DNA of 52,419 nucleotides from assembly GCF_001995175.1 (NCBI RefSeq), contig NZ_MUKN01000027.1, positions 1 to 52,419 on the forward strand, written 5' to 3'. Shown in pieces: positions 14,183-22,372 of this stretch (the first letter of the stretch is position 1; the number at the start of each line of letters is the position of its first letter). The notes under the pieces were generated by a model. The model worked only from the letters and a program-made list of their open reading frames with translations. It was not told the origin of the DNA and made no database searches. Both the position numbers and the translations under genes were made by a program. Source of the stretch: Rathayibacter rhapontici (GTDB taxonomy: Bacteria > Actinomycetota > Actinomycetes > Actinomycetales > Microbacteriaceae).

Positions 14183-15637
14183 TCAGTTGTTCGAGGACAG
14201 CTTCTCGCGCAGTGCGGCGAGCGACTCGTCGTCGGCGAGGGTGCCGCCGGTGGTCGACTCGTTGGTGAAGCCGCCGCCGACCGAGACGCCCTCGGAGACG
14301 GTGGCCGCCTCCTCCTGCGACTTGGCGACCTGGGCCTTGTGGGCCTCCCAGCGAGCCTGAGCAGCGGCGTACTCCTGCTCCCAGGCCTCGCGCTGGGACT
14401 CGAAGCCCTCGCGCCACTCGTTGGTCTCCGGGTCGAAGCCCTCGGGGTACTTGTAGTTCCCCTGGTCGTCGTACTCGGTGGCCATGCCGTAGAGCGCCGG
14501 GTCGAACTCGGTGCCCTCGGGGTCGACGTTCTCGTTCGCCTGCTTGAGCGAGAGCGAGATGCGACGGCGGTCGAGGTCGATGTCGATGACCTTGACGAAC
14601 ACCTCTTCACCGACGGACACGACCTGCTCGGCGAGCTCGACGTGCTTGCCCGACAGCTCGGAGATGTGGACGAGGCCCTCGATGCCGTCCGCGACGCGGA
14701 CGAACGCACCGAACGGGACCAGCTTCGTGACCTTGCCCGGGGCGACCTGACCGATCGCGTGGGTGCGGGCGAAGACCTGCCACGGGTCCTCCTGGGTCGC
14801 CTTGAGCGAGAGCGACACGCGCTCGCGGTCGAGGTCGACCTCGAGGATCTCGACGGTGACCTCCTGGCCCACCTCGACGACCTCGGAGGCGTGCTCGATG
14901 TGCTTCCAGGAGAGCTCCGAGACGTGGACGAGACCGTCGACGCCGCCGAGGTCCACGAACGCACCGAAGTTGACGATCGAGGACACGACGCCCTTGCGGA
15001 CCTGACCCTTGTGCAGGTTGTTCAGGAACGTGGTGCGGCTCTCGGACTGGGTCTGCTCGAGGAGCGCACGGCGCGACAGGACCACGTTGTTGCGGTTCTT
15101 GTCGAGCTCGAGGATCTTCGCCTCGATCTCCTGGCCGAGGTACGGCGTGAGGTCGCGGACGCGGCGCAGCTCGATGAGCGAGGCCGGGAGGAAGCCGCGG
15201 AGGCCGATGTCGACGATGAGGCCGCCCTTGACGACCTCGATGACCGAACCGGTGACGACACCGTCGGACTCCTTGATCTTCTCGACGTCGCCCCATGCGC
15301 GCTCGTACTGCGCACGCTTCTTCGAGAGGATCAGGCGACCCTCCTTGTCCTCCTTCTGCAGGACGAGGGCTTCGACGCTGTCGCCCACGTTGACGACCTC
15401 GGAGGGGTCGACGTCGTGCTTGATGGAGAGTTCGCGCGAGGGGATGACGCCCTCGGTCTTGTAGCCGACGTCGAGGAGGACCTCGTCGCGGTCGATCTTC
15501 ACGACGGTGCCTTCGATGAGGTCTCCGTCGTTGAAGAACTTCAGAGTCTTTTCGACCGCGGCAAGAAAGTCTTCAGCAGACCCGATGTCGTTGATCGCGA
15601 CCTGCTTGGCTGCCTTTTCGGTCGTTGCGGTTGTCAT
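14183..15637 (-). CDS. rpsA: 30S ribosomal protein S1
   Basis: S1 helps mRNA bind the 30S subunit. This 484-residue protein has four S1 (OB-fold) domains: about residues 35-105 (GDLIEGTVVKIDRDEVLLDVGYKTEG), 120-190 (GVVTGSVIEVVKGGLIVDIGLRGFLP), 205-275 (GQVRKGVVSSIVNFGAFVDLGGVDGLVHVSE) and 290-360 (APGKVTKLVPFGAFVRVADGIEGLVHISE). An acidic, repeat-poor C-terminal tail follows. Four domains is the normal actinobacterial form. The ATG at 15637 has GGAG 11-14 nt upstream. A leader of about 185 nt with a stable hairpin precedes it, perhaps for autogenous control, as S1 represses its own mRNA in E. coli. Confidence 0.97.
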   Translation of the reverse strand: MTTATTEKAAKQVAINDIGSAEDFLAAVEKTLKFFNDGDLIEGTVVKIDRDEVLLDVGYKTEGVIPSRELSIKHDVDPSEVVNVGDSVEALVLQKEDKEGRLILSKKRAQYERAWGDVEKIKESDGVVTGSVIEVVKGGLIVDIGLRGFLPASLIELRRVRDLTPYLGQEIEAKILELDKNRNNVVLSRRALLEQTQSESRTTFLNNLHKGQVRKGVVSSIVNFGAFVDLGGVDGLVHVSELSWKHIEHASEVVEVGQEVTVEILEVDLDRERVSLSLKATQEDPWQVFARTHAIGQVAPGKVTKLVPFGAFVRVADGIEGLVHISELSGKHVELAEQVVSVGEEVFVKVIDIDLDRRRISLSLKQANENVDPEGTEFDPALYGMATEYDDQGNYKYPEGFDPETNEWREGFESQREAWEQEYAAAQARWEAHKAQVAKSQEEAATVSEGVSVGGGFTNESTTGGTLADDESLAALREKLSSNN

Positions 15638-15743
15638 TAAGGGATGCTCCAGGATGGATGGGTATCGGGCGGAGGGCACCGGCGCGACTGGCGACGCGAC
15701 CGAGTGGTGACCACCGCGGTGTGTGAGGGGATGTGCCGTCGAT

Positions 15744-15764
15744 CGGCGGCGGCTCCGACGCCGC
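15744..15764 (-). promoter_or_regulatory. Hairpin in the rpsA 5' leader
   Basis: A perfect GGCGGCG/CGCCGCC stem with a 7-nt loop lies about 107 nt upstream of the rpsA start, within the predicted leader. Confidence 0.35.
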
Positions 15765-15827
15765 CGGGCCGTGACCCGGGGCTTCTTCGCTCGCCGTGGC
15801 ACGGCGGCGCCACAAACGTGACGGTCA

Positions 15828-15857
15828 AGACTATCGAACCCGGGAGCGCAGTGGCAA
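15828..15857 (-). promoter_or_regulatory. Putative rpsA promoter
   Basis: Read on the minus strand, TTGCCA (-35), an 18-nt spacer and TAGTCT (-10) form a reasonable housekeeping promoter. It gives a ~185 nt leader for rpsA. Confidence 0.45.
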
Positions 15858-15900
15858 TCGCCCGCGGTTCCGCTCGGAGCGATCTCGGAGCGGGTCCGCG

Positions 15901-17568
15901 TCAGGAGGCGAGGCTCGCGCGCAGCGTGTCCAGGCCCACCCCGCCGAGGTCGAGGGCGCGGCGGTGGAAGGCGGCGAGCGAGAAGGACTCCCCCTCGCGG
16001 GCCGCGGCGTCGTCGCGCAGCTGCTCCCAGATCCGCTGGCCCACCTTGTAGGACGGCGCCTGCCCCGGCCAGCCGAGGTAGCGGTTGACCTCGAAGCGGA
16101 TGAAGGCGTCGTCCATGTTCACGTTCCGTCTCATGAAGGCCAGGGCCGAGTCCGCGGTCCAGACCTCGTCCGTCCCCGGCATCCGCTTGCCCAGGTGCAC
16201 GCCGATGTCGAGCACGACGCGCGCGGCGCGCATCCGCTGGCCGTCGAGCATGCCGAGTCGGTCGGCCGGGTCGTCGAGGTAGCCGAAGCCCTCCATGAGC
16301 CGCTCGGCGTAGAGGGCCCAGCCCTCGGCGTGGCCGGAGCTCCCGGCCAGCTGGCGTCGCCAGGTGTTCAGGCTCGCCCGGTTGTACACCGCCTGGCCCA
16401 CCTGCAGGTGGTGCCCGGGGACGCCCTCGTGGTACACCGTGGTGAGCTCGCGCCAGGTCGCGAACTCGGTCACGCCGTCGGGGACCGACCACCACATCCG
16501 GCCCGGGCGGGCGAAGTCGTCGCTGGGACCGGTGTAGTAGATGCCGCCCTCGTGGGTGGGCGCGATCAGGCACTCGAGTGCGAGCAGCTCGTCCGGGATG
16601 TCGAACGCCGTGCCGGCCAGCTCGCGGACGGCGCGGTCGCTGGTCTCCTGCATCCAGCGCTGCAGAGCGTCGACGCCGTGCAGCGTGCGGGAGGGATCGG
16701 CCTCGAGATGGGCGATCGCCTCGGCCACCGAGGCCCCGGGGAGGATCTCGCGCGCGACGGACTCCTGCTCCGCCGTCATGCGGGCGAGCTCCTCGATCCC
16801 CCACTCGTAGGTCTCGTCCAGATCGATGACCGCGCCGAGGAAGCGGCGCGACTGCAGCGCGTAGTGCTCGCGGCCCACCGCGTCCTGCTCGGTCGCGGCG
16901 GGAGCGAGCTCCCCGCGGAGGAAGCGCTCGAGCTCACCGTAGGCGGCGGCCGCGCGCCTCGCGCCCTCCTCGAGCCGACCGGCGAGCGAGGCGGGCAGGG
17001 ATCCCTCGGCGGGTGCGGCGTCGGCGGCGAGCTCGGCGAAGAAGCCGCGGGGCGCCGCGATCTTCGCGGCCTGCTCCGCGACGAGGCCGACCTGGCGTCG
17101 AGCGGGGACCACTCCCCTGCGGATGCCCTCGCGGAGGGTGTCGGCGTACCCGGAGAGCGCGGCGGGCAGGGCGTGGAGCCGCTCGGCGACGTCCTCCCAG
17201 TCGCCGACCGCGGCGGTCGGCATCAGGTCGAACACGTCGCGCAGCTCCTGCGCGGGCGACGCGATGACGTTGAGGTCGCGGAACGGGAGACCCGCCTCGT
17301 GCGCGTCGAGGCTCAGTCGGAGCTCGGCGCCGAGATCGGCGACGGTCACCCGGTCGACGTCGTCGACGGGCTCCGCGGCCTCGAGGTCGGCCAGGGCCGC
17401 AGCGGTCGCGGTGCGCGTGCGCTCGAGCCCGACCGGCGACAGGTCGGCGAGACCGCCGCCGGGCCGGCCGAGCCAGGTCCCGATCGTGGGATCGAGCTCG
17501 ACGAGGGTGTCGACCCAGCGCTCGGCGACCTGGTCGACGGGGGTGGGCTCGCGAGGGGTGACGGTCAT
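15901..17568 (-). CDS. DUF885 family protein, putative metallopeptidase-like
   Basis: This 555-residue protein belongs to the DUF885 family, helical proteins related to M32/M3-type zinc peptidases and usually of unknown substrate. The key motif is LTTVYHEGVPGHHLQVGQAVYN, an HExxxGHH pattern in which HE and the following His could bind zinc. HAEGWALYAERLME, a second conserved family motif, follows about 50 residues later. There is no signal peptide, so a cytosolic location is inferred. The ATG lies 6 nt after TAGGCT (leaderless). It stands between polA and rpsA without an obvious functional link. Confidence 0.9.
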   Translation of the reverse strand: MTVTPREPTPVDQVAERWVDTLVELDPTIGTWLGRPGGGLADLSPVGLERTRTATAAALADLEAAEPVDDVDRVTVADLGAELRLSLDAHEAGLPFRDLNVIASPAQELRDVFDLMPTAAVGDWEDVAERLHALPAALSGYADTLREGIRRGVVPARRQVGLVAEQAAKIAAPRGFFAELAADAAPAEGSLPASLAGRLEEGARRAAAAYGELERFLRGELAPAATEQDAVGREHYALQSRRFLGAVIDLDETYEWGIEELARMTAEQESVAREILPGASVAEAIAHLEADPSRTLHGVDALQRWMQETSDRAVRELAGTAFDIPDELLALECLIAPTHEGGIYYTGPSDDFARPGRMWWSVPDGVTEFATWRELTTVYHEGVPGHHLQVGQAVYNRASLNTWRRQLAGSSGHAEGWALYAERLMEGFGYLDDPADRLGMLDGQRMRAARVVLDIGVHLGKRMPGTDEVWTADSALAFMRRNVNMDDAFIRFEVNRYLGWPGQAPSYKVGQRIWEQLRDDAAAREGESFSLAAFHRRALDLGGVGLDTLRASLAS

Positions 17569-17574
17569 GCTCCG

Positions 17575-17580
17575 AGCCTA
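17575..17580 (-). promoter_or_regulatory. DUF885 gene leaderless -10 (TAGGCT)
   Basis: TAGGCT ends 6 nt before the ATG of the DUF885 gene. Confidence 0.55.
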
Positions 17581-17611
17581 GCCACGACGACGGCGCGACC
17601 GACGGGACGGG

Positions 17612-20281
17612 TCAGTGCGCGGCCGCGTCCCAGTTCGCTCCGTGACCGACCTGGACCTCGAGGGGCACCGAGAGGTCGACGGCGTGCGCCATCCGCGCCC
17701 GCACGACGCTCTCGAGCGCCTCCTCCTCGCCGGGGGCGACGTCGAATATCAACTCGTCGTGCACCTGGAGGAGCATGCGCGAGCCCAGGCCCTGCTCGTC
17801 GATGTCGGACTGCACGCCGATCATCGCGATCTTCATGATGTCGGCGGCGGAGCCCTGGATCGGCGAGTTCAGCGCTGCACGCTCGGCGTTGTCGCGGAGC
17901 ACCCGGTTGGCGCTCTGCAGATCCGGGAAGGGACGGCGTCGGCCGAAGATCGTCTCGGTGTAGCCCGTCTCGCGCGCCTGCTCGACGACGCTGCGCAGGT
18001 AGTCGCGCACCGCGCCGAAGCGGACGAAGTAGTCGGTCATCAGCTGCTTGGCCTCGGCGCTCGAGATCCGGAGCTGCTTCGACAGGCCGAAGGCGCTGAG
18101 TCCGTAGGCGAGCCCGTAGGACATGGCCTTCACCTTGTTGCGCATCGCCGAGGTGACATCGCCCGGCTCGACGCCGAAGATGCGCGAGCCGACGAAGCGG
18201 TGCAGGTCCTCGCCGCTGTGGAACGCCTCGATCAGCCCGGCGTCGCCCGACAGGTGCGCCATGATCCGCATCTCGATCTGCGAGTAGTCGGCGGTGAGCA
18301 GGGTGCTCGCCTCGTCGCTGTGCACGAAGGCGGTCCGGATGCGGCGGCCCACCTCGCTGCGGACGGGGATGTTCTGCAGGTTGGGGTCGTTCGAGGAGAT
18401 GCGGCCGGTGGCCGTCCCCGTCTGGTCGTAGCTGGTGTGGATCCGCCGATCGGGCGTCACCGACTTCTCGAGCGTCTCGATGATCTGCTTGAGCTTGGTC
18501 GCATCGCGGTGCTCGAGCAGGAGTCCGAGGAAGGGGTGCGGGTGCGACTCCTGCAGATCGGCGAGAGCGGAGGCGTCGGTCGTGTACCCCGTCTTGGTCG
18601 CCCGGGTCTTCGGCATCGCGAGCTCCTCGAAGAGGACCTGCTGGAGCTGCTTCGGCGAGCCGAGGTTCATCTCGTGGCCGATCTCGGCGAACGCGCGGCT
18701 AGCGAGGTCGGCGGACGTGGTGGTCAGCTCGCCCCGGAGGCGCGCGAGCACCTCGGGGTCGATCGCCACGCCCGTGAGCTCGACCGTCGCGAGGACCTGC
18801 ACGATGGGCAGCTCGATGTCGACGAGGACCGACAGCATGCCCTCGCCGAGCAGCTCGGTGAGGACGCCGACGAGGCGGAACGCGTACCACGCCTCGGTCG
18901 CCGGGCTCATCGGCTCGACCGTCGGCACGAGCTGGTTCGGATCGCCCTGCGCCATCGTCTCGTCGAGGTACTGCGAGACCTGCGCGGGGAGCGTCGCCGC
19001 GTGGCCGGTGGGCTGCAGGAGCCATGCCGCGATGCGGGTGTCGAAGGCGAGGCCGGCGACCGGGAGACCGGCGGTGCGCAGCGCCTTCACCTGCGGCTTC
19101 GCGTCGGCGAAGTACTTGGGAGCGTCGCTCGCCAGCCACTGCTCGAGGCCGGTGTAGTCGGGACGGTCGGCCGCCCACGGGACGAACGCCGACTCCTTCT
19201 CGACCGACAGGCCGATGCCCTCGAGGCCGTCCGGACCGACCTGCGCCTGGACGGCGACGGGGGTCGTGCCCTTCGCGGAGACGGTGTCGAGCCAGTGCGC
19301 GAGCTCCTCGTCGACCATCGTCCGCACCGCAGGCGCCGCGGTCGTGACGGTGTCGCCGGCGAGCGCGGCGGCCGCTCCCTCGACGCCCTCGTCGGCGGCG
19401 ATCGTGAGGACGCGCTCCTGCAGGGTCTTGAACTCCAGGCGCGAGAAGATCTCGCGGACCGCATCGGGGTCGATGGGCTGCCGGGCGAGGTCGGTCGGGC
19501 CCAGCGGCAGCTCGACGTCGGTGACGAGCCGGTTGAGACGGCGGTTGCGGAGGGCGTTCTCCTTCTGCTCGCGCAGCTTCTCTCCGACGACGCCCTTGAT
19601 CTCGTCGGCGTGGGCGATGATGTCGGCGACCGTGCCGTACTGGTTGACCCACTTGGCCGCGGTCTTCGGGCCCACCTTGTCGACTCCGGGCAGGTTGTCG
19701 CTCGTCTCGCCGACGAGGGCTGCGATCTCGGGGTACTGGTGGGGCTCCACGCCGTACTTCTCGAAGACCTTGTCGCGGTCGTAGCGCGTGAGCTGCGACA
19801 CGCCCTGGGTCGAGGGGTAGAGGAGGGTGACGTCGGGGGTGACGAGCTGGATCGTGTCGCGATCGCCCGAGACGACGAGCACCCGGTAGCCGGCCTCCGC
19901 GCCCTGCTTCGCGAGCGTCGCGAGGATGTCGTCGGCCTCGAAGTCCTCCTTCGAGACGGTTCGGATGTTCATGGCGTGCAGCGCCTGCTCGAGCAGCGGC
20001 ACCTGGCCCTTGAACTCCGGCGGCGTCTCTCCGCGCGTGCCCTTGTACTCGGGGTACTCGCGGGTGCGGAACGAGTACCGGGAGATGTCGAACGCGACTC
20101 CGAGGTGCGTCGGCTTCTCGTTCTTGAGCAGCAGGATCAGCATCGACAGGAAGCCGTGGATGGCGTTCGTGTGCTGGCCGTCTCGGGTCTGGAAACTGTC
20201 GACCGGGAGCGCGTAGAACGCCCGGAACGCCAGGGAATGGCCGTCGACGAGCAGGAGGGTAGGCTGTTCCGGATCTGACAC
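17612..20281 (-). CDS. polA: DNA polymerase I
   Basis: The 889-residue enzyme fills gaps and removes RNA primers. Residues 1-300 are the 5'-3' exonuclease (LLLVDGHSLAFRAFYALP, VSGDRDTIQLV, PGVDKVGPKTAAKWV). The middle domain resembles the 3'-5' exonuclease but lacks the DxE metal ligands: the matching stretch reads PVAVQAQVGPDG. Proofreading is therefore probably absent, as in mycobacterial PolA. The polymerase domain shows DYSQIEMRIMAHLSGD, RNKVKAMSYGLAYGLSAFGLSKQL (O helix) and LLQVHDELIFDV. The GTG start is 6 nt after TAGTCT. A thioesterase gene diverges 91 bp away. Confidence 0.98.
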   Translation of the reverse strand: MSDPEQPTLLLVDGHSLAFRAFYALPVDSFQTRDGQHTNAIHGFLSMLILLLKNEKPTHLGVAFDISRYSFRTREYPEYKGTRGETPPEFKGQVPLLEQALHAMNIRTVSKEDFEADDILATLAKQGAEAGYRVLVVSGDRDTIQLVTPDVTLLYPSTQGVSQLTRYDRDKVFEKYGVEPHQYPEIAALVGETSDNLPGVDKVGPKTAAKWVNQYGTVADIIAHADEIKGVVGEKLREQKENALRNRRLNRLVTDVELPLGPTDLARQPIDPDAVREIFSRLEFKTLQERVLTIAADEGVEGAAAALAGDTVTTAAPAVRTMVDEELAHWLDTVSAKGTTPVAVQAQVGPDGLEGIGLSVEKESAFVPWAADRPDYTGLEQWLASDAPKYFADAKPQVKALRTAGLPVAGLAFDTRIAAWLLQPTGHAATLPAQVSQYLDETMAQGDPNQLVPTVEPMSPATEAWYAFRLVGVLTELLGEGMLSVLVDIELPIVQVLATVELTGVAIDPEVLARLRGELTTTSADLASRAFAEIGHEMNLGSPKQLQQVLFEELAMPKTRATKTGYTTDASALADLQESHPHPFLGLLLEHRDATKLKQIIETLEKSVTPDRRIHTSYDQTGTATGRISSNDPNLQNIPVRSEVGRRIRTAFVHSDEASTLLTADYSQIEMRIMAHLSGDAGLIEAFHSGEDLHRFVGSRIFGVEPGDVTSAMRNKVKAMSYGLAYGLSAFGLSKQLRISSAEAKQLMTDYFVRFGAVRDYLRSVVEQARETGYTETIFGRRRPFPDLQSANRVLRDNAERAALNSPIQGSAADIMKIAMIGVQSDIDEQGLGSRMLLQVHDELIFDVAPGEEEALESVVRARMAHAVDLSVPLEVQVGHGANWDAAAH

Positions 20282-20287
20282 ACGGCA

Positions 20288-20293
20288 AGACTA
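20288..20293 (-). promoter_or_regulatory. polA leaderless -10 (TAGTCT)
   Basis: TAGTCT ends 6 nt before the polA GTG start. Confidence 0.55.
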
Positions 20294-20372
20294 CACAGCG
20301 CCTCCGACACCGGATCGGACGGTTCCGAGCCGCCCGTCGAGCGCCTCGCCCGACGCGACGACGAGGAGATCC

Positions 20373-20810
20373 GTGACCGACTCAGCCCCCCTCGACACCC
20401 CCTGGGTCCGTCCTCCGGCACTCGATCTCGTGGCCGGCATCGGCCGCGGGATGGGCGAGCTCGCCGAGCGGATGGGGATCCTCTGGCACGAGCTCTCGCC
20501 GCAGCACTCGGTGGCCTCGATGCCGGTCGAGGGCAACCGCCAGCCGGTCGGGATCCTGCACGGCGGCGCTCACGTCGTCCTCGCGGAGTCGATGGGCTCG
20601 ATCGCCGCGAACATCCACGCGGGCGAGGGCCGGATCGCGATGGGGATCGAGTTGAACGCGAGCCACAGCCGCTCCGTCCGCTCCGGCTTCGTCATCGCCA
20701 CGTGCGACGCCATCCACCTCGGCGGAACGCTGGCGACCCACGAGATCGTGGTGCGCGACGAGGCCGGACGCCGCCTCTCGACGGTGCGGATCACCAACAT
20801 CCTGAGGTGA
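20373..20810 (+). CDS. Hotdog-fold PaaI-type thioesterase
   Basis: The 145-residue protein has the hotdog thioesterase fold. The active-site stretch GNRQPVGILHGGAHVVLAES carries the HGG turn of the PaaI/4-hydroxybenzoyl-CoA thioesterase group, and GIELNASHSRSVRSGFVIATCDAIHLGGTLATHEI gives the dimer strand. It likely hydrolyses an acyl- or aryl-CoA ester in the cytosol; the substrate is unknown, and menaquinone synthesis (DHNA-CoA) is one option. It starts at GTG with GAGGAG 4 nt upstream. It is divergent from polA, and the next gene on the strand begins 77 bp later with its own promoter. Confidence 0.88.
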   Translation: MTDSAPLDTPWVRPPALDLVAGIGRGMGELAERMGILWHELSPQHSVASMPVEGNRQPVGILHGGAHVVLAESMGSIAANIHAGEGRIAMGIELNASHSRSVRSGFVIATCDAIHLGGTLATHEIVVRDEAGRRLSTVRITNILR

Positions 20811-20875
20811 GACGACGCCGGAGCGACCGGCGGAGGCGTCCACCGCAAGCCCCGATCGCGCCGAGGCGCGGAGCC

Positions 20876-20881
20876 TAGGCT
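20876..20881 (+). promoter_or_regulatory. PNPOx-like gene leaderless -10 (TAGGCT)
   Basis: TAGGCT ends 6 nt before the GTG start at 20888. Confidence 0.55.
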
Positions 20882-20887
20882 CGCAGC

Positions 20888-21558
20888 GTGACCTTCCGCG
20901 ATCTCCTCAAGAGCCTCCCGTCCATGCCCTCCGAGCTCCCGGCGTTCGACGCCGACGCGGCTCCCGAGGAGCCGCTCGAGCTGTTCGGGCGGTGGCTCGA
21001 GGAGGCCGCCGCCGCCGGCCAGCTCCTCCCCCACGGCGCGACCCTCTCGACGGCAGGCGCCGACGGCGCCGTCGGGGCGCGGGTGCTCGTGCTCCGGAAC
21101 GCCGATGAGCAGGGCTGGGCGTTCTCGACCCACGCCACGAGCCCGAAGGGCCGCGCGATGGAGGAGAACCCCCACGCGGCGCTGACCTTCTTCTGGCCGG
21201 TCCAGGGTCGCCAGGTGCGCGTGGAGGGACGCGTCGAGCGGGGCTCCGCCACCGAGTCGGCGGAGGACTTCCGCCGCCGCTCCGAGGCCGGCCGGACCGC
21301 GCTGCTGGTCGGGCGGCAGAGCGAGCCGATGGCCGCCGCCGCCGACTTCGGCCTCGTCACGCTCCAGACGAGCGTGGCCGTGAGCTGCTCCCCCGCGACG
21401 CTCGACCGCGAGTGGGCCGTCTACCGGGTCGTCCCCGAGCGCATCGAGTTCTGGCAGGGGTCCAGCGCACCCGAGCAGGACCACGTCCGCCTCGAGTACC
21501 GCCCGGGAACGACGGAGGCGGGCGCTCCCCGTGGGAGCGCACCCGCCTCTGGCCGTGA
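20888..21558 (+). CDS. Pyridoxamine 5'-phosphate oxidase-like flavoprotein, 3' frameshift
   Basis: This is a flavin split-barrel protein of the pyridoxamine phosphate oxidase family, which uses FMN to make pyridoxal 5'-phosphate. Family motifs include RVLVLRNADEQGWAFSTHATSPKG, NPHAALTFFWPVQGRQVRVEGRVER and RIEFWQGSS. As given, the frame misses its stop and runs on to 21799 through the complement of the next gene. One missing C near 21502 explains this: restoring it yields RLEYRP then GNDGGGRSPWERTRLWP and a TGA at 21556-21558, 223 residues in all, which matches the usual WxRxRLxP end. The coordinates are the inferred ones. The specific substrate is not certain, since the family is broad. Confidence 0.82.
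21517..21548. terminator. Hairpin between convergent genes
   Basis: GGCGGG and CGCTCCC pair with GGGAGCG and CCCGCC around a CGT loop, with a 2-nt bulge. The hairpin overlaps the 3' end of the PNPOx-like gene and precedes the stop of the convergent response-regulator gene by about 30 bp, so it could act for both strands. Confidence 0.45.
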
Positions 21559-21579
21559 TCGGGGACGTCGCCCCGGCGG

Positions 21580-22185
21580 CTACTTCTTCGGGCTCAGCTG
21601 CTCGATGATCGCCTGGGCGACGTCGTGCATGGTGAGCCGGCGGTCCATGGACGCCTTCTGGATCCAGCGGAACGCCTCGGGCTCGGTGAGGCCCATCTTC
21701 TCGTTGAGCAGGCCCTTGGCCCGGTCGACGAGCTTGCGGGTCTCGAAGCGCTCGACCATGTCGGCGACCTCGGCCTCGAGGGTCAGGATCTGGGCGTAGC
21801 GCGAGAGGGCGATCTCGATCGCGGGCAGCAGGTCGTTCGGCGTGAACGGCTTGACCACGTAGGCCAGCGCGCCGGCCTCGCTCGCGCGCTCGACGAGCTC
21901 CTTCTGGCTGAACGCCGTGAGGAGGACGACCGGGGCGATGTGCGCCTTCGAGAGGCGCTCGGCGGCCGAGATGCCGTCGAGCTGGGGCATCTTCACGTCC
22001 ATGATCACCAGGTCGGGCCGGAGCTCGGTGGCGAGGGCCACAGCGGTCTCGCCGTCGCCCGCCTCGCCCACGACCTCGAAGCCGTTGTCGCGGAGGATCT
22101 CCACGATGTCGAGGCGGATGAGCGATTCGTCTTCGGCGACGACGACCCGACGGGGTGCGGTCGGCGCGGTTTCCTGGTCTGTCAC
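21580..22185 (-). CDS. pdtaR: ANTAR-domain response regulator (PdtaR-like)
   Basis: The 201-residue regulator has an N-terminal receiver domain: acidic pocket VVVAEDESLIRLD, phospho-acceptor Asp in PDLVIMDVKMPQLDG, Thr in VVLLTAF and Lys in YVVKPF. A C-terminal ANTAR RNA-binding domain (LVDRAKGLLNEKMGLTEPEAFRWIQKASMD) follows. Members bind paired hairpins in mRNA leaders and prevent termination; in Mycobacterium PdtaR is paired with the kinase PdtaS. No kinase gene lies next to it here. The GTG at 22185 follows TAGGCT by 7 nt. An upstream ATG would run through the tRNA gene and is rejected. Confidence 0.93.
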   Translation of the reverse strand: MTDQETAPTAPRRVVVAEDESLIRLDIVEILRDNGFEVVGEAGDGETAVALATELRPDLVIMDVKMPQLDGISAAERLSKAHIAPVVLLTAFSQKELVERASEAGALAYVVKPFTPNDLLPAIEIALSRYAQILTLEAEVADMVERFETRKLVDRAKGLLNEKMGLTEPEAFRWIQKASMDRRLTMHDVAQAIIEQLSPKK

Positions 22186-22207
22186 GCCGATGAGCCTACG
22201 GTATTCT
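22179..22207 (+). promoter_or_regulatory. Putative tRNA-Leu promoter
   Basis: CTGTCA (-35), 17-nt spacer and TATTCT (-10) lie 17 bp upstream of the tRNA. The -35 overlaps the start codon of the divergent response regulator, so the two promoters are interleaved. Confidence 0.45.
22193..22198 (-). promoter_or_regulatory. Response regulator leaderless -10 (TAGGCT)
   Basis: TAGGCT ends 7 nt before the GTG start at 22185. Confidence 0.5.
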
Positions 22208-22224
22208 CGACGGGCTCGTGATGA

Positions 22225-22307
22225 GCCGGTGTGGCGGAATGGCAGACGCGGGGCACTCAAAATGCTCTGTCCGAGAGGGCTTGTGGGTTCGAGTCCCACC
22301 ACCGGTA
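22225..22307 (+). tRNA. tRNA-Leu (anticodon CAA)
   Basis: A class II tRNA of about 83 nt. The acceptor stem GCCGGTG pairs with CACCGGT (the first pair is G-U). The D-arm includes TGGCGGAATGGCAGAC. The anticodon loop CTCAAAA gives anticodon CAA and reads UUG. A long variable arm and the T-arm GTGGG-TTCGAGT-CCCAC follow. The 3' CCA is not encoded (ACCG follows). UUG is a rare codon in so GC-rich a genome. Confidence 0.95.
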
Positions 22308-22360
22308 CCGATCCTCCGCGGGTGCGGCGCGAGCACACCGCCCCGACCGCACGGGTCCGC

Positions 22361-22366
22361 TAGCGT
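22361..22366 (+). promoter_or_regulatory. GNAT gene leaderless -10 (TAGCGT)
   Basis: TAGCGT ends 6 nt before the ATG at 22373. Confidence 0.5.
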
Positions 22367-22372
22367 CGACGG

